Assembly: GCA_026398415.1 (NCBI GenBank) | Contig: JAPLSY010000079.1 | Span: 1 to 52,130 of the forward strand | Reading direction: 5' to 3' | Source of the DNA: Kiritimatiellota bacterium | GTDB taxonomy: Bacteria > Verrucomicrobiota > Kiritimatiellia > JAAZAB01 | DNA length: 52,130 nucleotides | Part shown: piece by piece, positions 49,450 to 52,130 of the stretch | Layout of the letters: each line of letters begins with the position of its first letter | How positions within the stretch are numbered: the stretch's first letter is position 1 | Made by a program: the position numbers and the translations under genes | Notes under the pieces: generated by a model | What the model saw: the letters and a program-made list of their open reading frames with translations, nothing else | What the model was told of the DNA's origin: nothing | The model's database searches: none

Positions 49450-50904
49450 ATGAATAAACACCGAACCCGGCCGGTGCGCCAGGCCGCAGGCTTGGATCAG
49501 CGCCCGATGAAAGCTCAATGCGTAAAACGGATGTTGATCGGGTTGGGGCTGGCGATGGCCCTGGCCGTGCCCTGGGCATCGGCGACGAATTATTACGTGG
49601 TGACGTCGAGCCAGCAACCGGCGCCGACCCCGCCCTGGACCAACTGGGGATGGGCCCACACCAACCTGATCGAGGTCGTTGCCGCCGCCCGCGATAACGA
49701 CACGTTGTACGTGACCAACAATGCCACCTATAACCTGACGAATCAAATTATCGTCAGCTACGCCATTACGGTGCGGAGTTGGGGACCGGGTGGGATCCTG
49801 GACCCGACCAACACGATCCTGAGCGGCAACGGCAACTATCCCAACGCAACCAACCGGCATTTTACACTTAATAATTACGGGGCTACGCTGGCGGGTTTTA
49901 CGCTTAAGAATGGATGTGAGAGCAACGGCGGGGCGATCTGGTTAAAGAGTGGAATGGTGACGAATTGCACGATTGTGAGCAACGTTGCCTATAACCTTTC
50001 AACTTACTACGGTGGCGGTGGTGTGTATATGAACACCAGCAGTGGCGGTGTGTGGAATTGTGTATTTAGCGGCAACACGTCATCAAACTCGGGCGGAGGG
50101 ATTTGTATCAAGGGTGGGGGGCCTTTTCGGATTGCAGATTGCATAATCTACGGCAATTCTGGGCTGGCTTTAGGAGGGGGCATCATCGCCAATCCAGCCG
50201 CCGCCGGTACGATATTCAACAATTGCTGGGTTATATCCAATTACGCTAAAACTTATGGCGGTGGAATATATCTGCTTTCTTCCGCACAATGCCATAATTC
50301 CTTGATCATGGGAAATACATGCGGCATCAATGAAGGGGGCGGTGTTCGTATGGGCGATTCTTCCTTGCTCAGAAATTGCCTGGTTGTCGGTAATATTGCC
50401 ACAAATTCATCGGATGGCGGCGTCTATCTTAATTGGAATGCTTCAATTAAAAACTGTACGATCGCCAGCAACGTGGCGTATGGCAGTGGCGGAGGCTTGG
50501 GCTTTCTTGGAGCGTATGGAAATAATGGCCATCCGAGTGTGGAAAATACCATAATCTGGGGCAATTCTAGTGCCGGAACTGGAGTTTCCAATTATTACAT
50601 TTATGCCACGAATACAGCGGAGTCATGTGTCGCCTTTACCAACTGCAGCACTTCGCCGAACATTGTTAGTATTTATGCATCCGATATCAATACCATCAGC
50701 AACAATCCGCGATATGTGAATGACGCAACTGGTGATTTTCGGTTGCAATCGGATTCGCCCTGCATCGATGCCGGGGTAAATCGAGGCTGGATGGAGGGTG
50801 CGCTGGATTTTTACGGCAATCGGCGTATTGATAATTTCCGCAAAACCGTTGATATCGGTGCCTACGAATTCCTTGCCAAAGGCACAGTGTTCGGCTTCCA
50901 GTGA
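49450..50904 (+). CDS. Secreted beta-helix protein with choice-of-anchor Q domain (paralog 2)
   Basis: This 484-residue close relative of the gene at 31571 has a signal peptide with a long basic n-region, a near-identical N-terminal cap (WTNWGWAHTNLIEVVAAARD), a divergent beta-helix of GGG and NNCWVISN-type turns, and a near-identical C-terminus (SDSPCIDAGV ... DIGAYEFL, GTVFGFQ). There is no anchor. The start at 49450 is chosen because it lies 6 nt after the -10 of a consensus promoter (leaderless); the paralog aligns only from the internal ATG at 49507, which would leave a 57-nt leader without a ribosome site. It is probably under the divergent XRE-cupin regulator. Confidence 0.82.
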   Translation: MNKHRTRPVRQAAGLDQRPMKAQCVKRMLIGLGLAMALAVPWASATNYYVVTSSQQPAPTPPWTNWGWAHTNLIEVVAAARDNDTLYVTNNATYNLTNQIIVSYAITVRSWGPGGILDPTNTILSGNGNYPNATNRHFTLNNYGATLAGFTLKNGCESNGGAIWLKSGMVTNCTIVSNVAYNLSTYYGGGGVYMNTSSGGVWNCVFSGNTSSNSGGGICIKGGGPFRIADCIIYGNSGLALGGGIIANPAAAGTIFNNCWVISNYAKTYGGGIYLLSSAQCHNSLIMGNTCGINEGGGVRMGDSSLLRNCLVVGNIATNSSDGGVYLNWNASIKNCTIASNVAYGSGGGLGFLGAYGNNGHPSVENTIIWGNSSAGTGVSNYYIYATNTAESCVAFTNCSTSPNIVSIYASDINTISNNPRYVNDATGDFRLQSDSPCIDAGVNRGWMEGALDFYGNRRIDNFRKTVDIGAYEFLAKGTVFGFQ

Positions 50905-51019
50905 TGCCCTATAAGCCGGTCCGTCGCGGACTGTGGCGTATTCCGCGCTGCATTTTCGCTCAATTTTGTTTGTCATTGACTTTGCCCACGCCGGCAGTTA
51001 TCAACTTCAATATGTCGCA

Positions 51020-51967
51020 ATGAATCAGGTATGCGGAGATGTGATTCTGATACACTACTTGCCATTTTCAGTCCTCCTGCTGGTCGTCTTGGCGTTGCCT
51101 CCGCTGCCGGGAAGCGCGCAAGCTCTCACGAACAACCCCGCGCGCCAACCCCTCGATGCGGTTGCCACGATCGCAGCTACTCTGGAGCCGATGCGCAAGG
51201 TCATGTACAAAACCGTCGGCGGCCAACGGTTGTATTTGCACGTTTTCGACCCCGCGGGTTTGGCGCCCGCCGACAAGCGGCCATGTTTCCTCGTTATCCA
51301 CGGCGGCGGCTGGATGGGCGGTGAGCCACGGCGGATGTATCCCTTCGCTGCGCACTTTGCCAAACTTGGCATGGTCGGCATCAGCCTGCAATACCGAATC
51401 GTGACGTCGAAGGCGGACGTTACCGTGTTCGATTGCGTCAAGGATGGGCGCTCGGCCGTGCGCTATCTTCGCCAACATGCCGCCGAACTGGGTATCGATC
51501 CCGACAAAATTATTGTTAGCGGAGCCTCGGCCGGAGGACATCTCGCCGTGGGCACGGCGTTATTCGATAACGTTGACGACGATAGCGATGACCTGAAAAT
51601 ATCGTGCGCACCCAATGCCCTGGTGCTGTTTTACCCGGTGATCGATACCTCCAAGGATGGCTACGGCAATGTGAAGATCGGCAAACGGTGGCAGGAGCTT
51701 TCACCGTTGCATCATGTGCGTCCCGGCGTTCCGCCCACGATTATCTTCCATGGCTCCGGCGACACCACCACACCTTTCGCGGGTGTCCAGGCATTTCGCG
51801 ACGTCATGCTGAAGGCGGGTAACCGCATAGAACTTGTCGTCAATGAAGGTGGCCAGCACGGTTATCTGATGTACGATCGCTCGCTCTACGAGGAAACACT
51901 GCATAAAACCGAAATTTTTCTCACATCAATTGGCCTGCTCGAATCCAGTGCCCCGGGCTCCAATTGA
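51020..51967 (+). CDS. Secreted alpha/beta hydrolase (esterase/acetyl-esterase type)
   Basis: At ~315 residues from the preferred start, a signal peptide (SVLLLVVLALPPLPGSAQA) is followed by an alpha/beta hydrolase domain of the BD-FAE/Abhydrolase-3 group: oxyanion motif VIHGGGWMGG, nucleophile serine in VSGASAGGHLA, aspartate in HGSGDTTTPF and histidine in NEGGQHGY, the complete triad. Relatives remove acetyl or feruloyl groups from hemicellulose. The start at 51020 gives a clean signal peptide; the frame opens at 50933, but that extension is not signal-like. It follows the beta-helix gene on the same strand, fitting a secreted polysaccharide-modifying pair. Confidence 0.87.
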   Translation: MNQVCGDVILIHYLPFSVLLLVVLALPPLPGSAQALTNNPARQPLDAVATIAATLEPMRKVMYKTVGGQRLYLHVFDPAGLAPADKRPCFLVIHGGGWMGGEPRRMYPFAAHFAKLGMVGISLQYRIVTSKADVTVFDCVKDGRSAVRYLRQHAAELGIDPDKIIVSGASAGGHLAVGTALFDNVDDDSDDLKISCAPNALVLFYPVIDTSKDGYGNVKIGKRWQELSPLHHVRPGVPPTIIFHGSGDTTTPFAGVQAFRDVMLKAGNRIELVVNEGGQHGYLMYDRSLYEETLHKTEIFLTSIGLLESSAPGSN

Positions 51968-52038
51968 ACAGCACTATAGCTGTATTTCGGAGGTAACGTG
52001 CCGTCGGTTGTTAAAATAGTGTGATGGTTTCCAGTCTG

Positions 52039-52055
52039 ATCCGATACAATCGGAT
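52039..52055. promoter_or_regulatory. Palindrome ATCCGATACAATCGGAT upstream of the last gene
   Basis: These are 7-bp perfect arms around ACA, 31 bases before the next ATG. TACAAT inside it could be a -10 box, but no good -35 is seen at the right distance. It is an operator candidate. Confidence 0.45.
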
Positions 52056-52086
52056 TGGATAAAAACAAAAGAAAGGGAACCACCAC

Positions 52087-52130
52087 ATGGAAACGGATCT
52101 TATCAGGTCGGTATTGGCAGGGCAAGCACA
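52087..52130 (+). CDS. Start of a probable ECF-type sigma factor (3' truncated by window)
   Basis: Fourteen codons are visible: METDLIRSVLAGQA. GAAAGGGAA lies about eight bases before the ATG, so a gene certainly seems to start here. The D-x-L-x-x-x-x-L-A-G pattern is common at the N-terminus of ECF sigma factors, but 14 residues cannot prove it. Confidence 0.45.
   Translation, partial: METDLIRSVLAGQA

Overview
The window reads as part of a chromosome from a saccharolytic bacterium of the PVC group (Planctomycetes-Verrucomicrobia-Chlamydiae), most likely Kiritimatiellota or a relative. The inference rests on gene content: secreted choice-of-anchor Q beta-helix proteins, an FG-GAP/LamG protein, a GHL10-type hydrolase, ceramidase-like and uronate-isomerase-like genes, and an intracellular glycosidase cluster beside a sugar ABC importer. 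GC is moderately high. I see no phage, insertion sequence or CRISPR array, and the only stable RNA gene found is tmRNA.

Region by region. (1) 1-11972, all on the plus strand: the 3' part of an FG-GAP/LamG surface protein, then a catabolic run of an amidohydrolase-aminotransferase fusion, a sugar isomerase/epimerase, a GH2 beta-mannosidase, a Gfo/Idh/MocA oxidoreductase, a second class-III aminotransferase and a uronate-isomerase-like protein. (2) 11922-16930: an AraC regulator divergent from a GH127 arabinofuranosidase-like enzyme, then a ceramidase-like gene. Two sets of direct repeats here form the scar of an old ~5-kb tandem duplication joined at 13 bp of microhomology. (3) 16741-25382: a nucleotidyltransferase/sugar-kinase fusion resembling MurU plus AmgK, tsaB, psd, pssA, a family-4 uracil-DNA glycosylase, and a gnd-HAD-nagA operon. 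(4) 25604-31432: a three-gene sugar ABC importer. The binding protein is fused to the first permease, the second permease carries a ~390-residue extracytoplasmic insert built from about four ~75-residue modules, and the third gene is the ATPase. (5) 31571-38019: secreted proteins (beta-helix, GHL10 hydrolase, discoidin/Fn3-like, polysaccharide deacetylase). (6) 38238-48538: an ABC-F ATPase, a GNAT, cinA, a DUF4412-like protein, a YdjM-like membrane protein, a PEGA lipoprotein, an FHA protein, an MFS transporter, tmRNA and a membrane zinc-ribbon protein. (7) 48723-52130: an XRE-cupin regulator divergent from a second beta-helix protein, with two consensus promoters whose -10 boxes each sit 6 nt before an ATG (leaderless geometry), then a secreted esterase and the first codons of a probable sigma factor.

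How the genes may work together: secreted and surface proteins bind or cut polysaccharide, the importer takes up oligosaccharide, and the cytoplasmic beta-mannosidase, GH127 enzyme, oxidoreductase, isomerases and aminotransferases process it. NagA, the HAD protein, Gnd and the MurU/AmgK-like fusion suggest amino-sugar or cell-wall-sugar recycling nearby. Substrate assignments are inference; the architectures, repeats and promoter geometry are read directly from the sequence.
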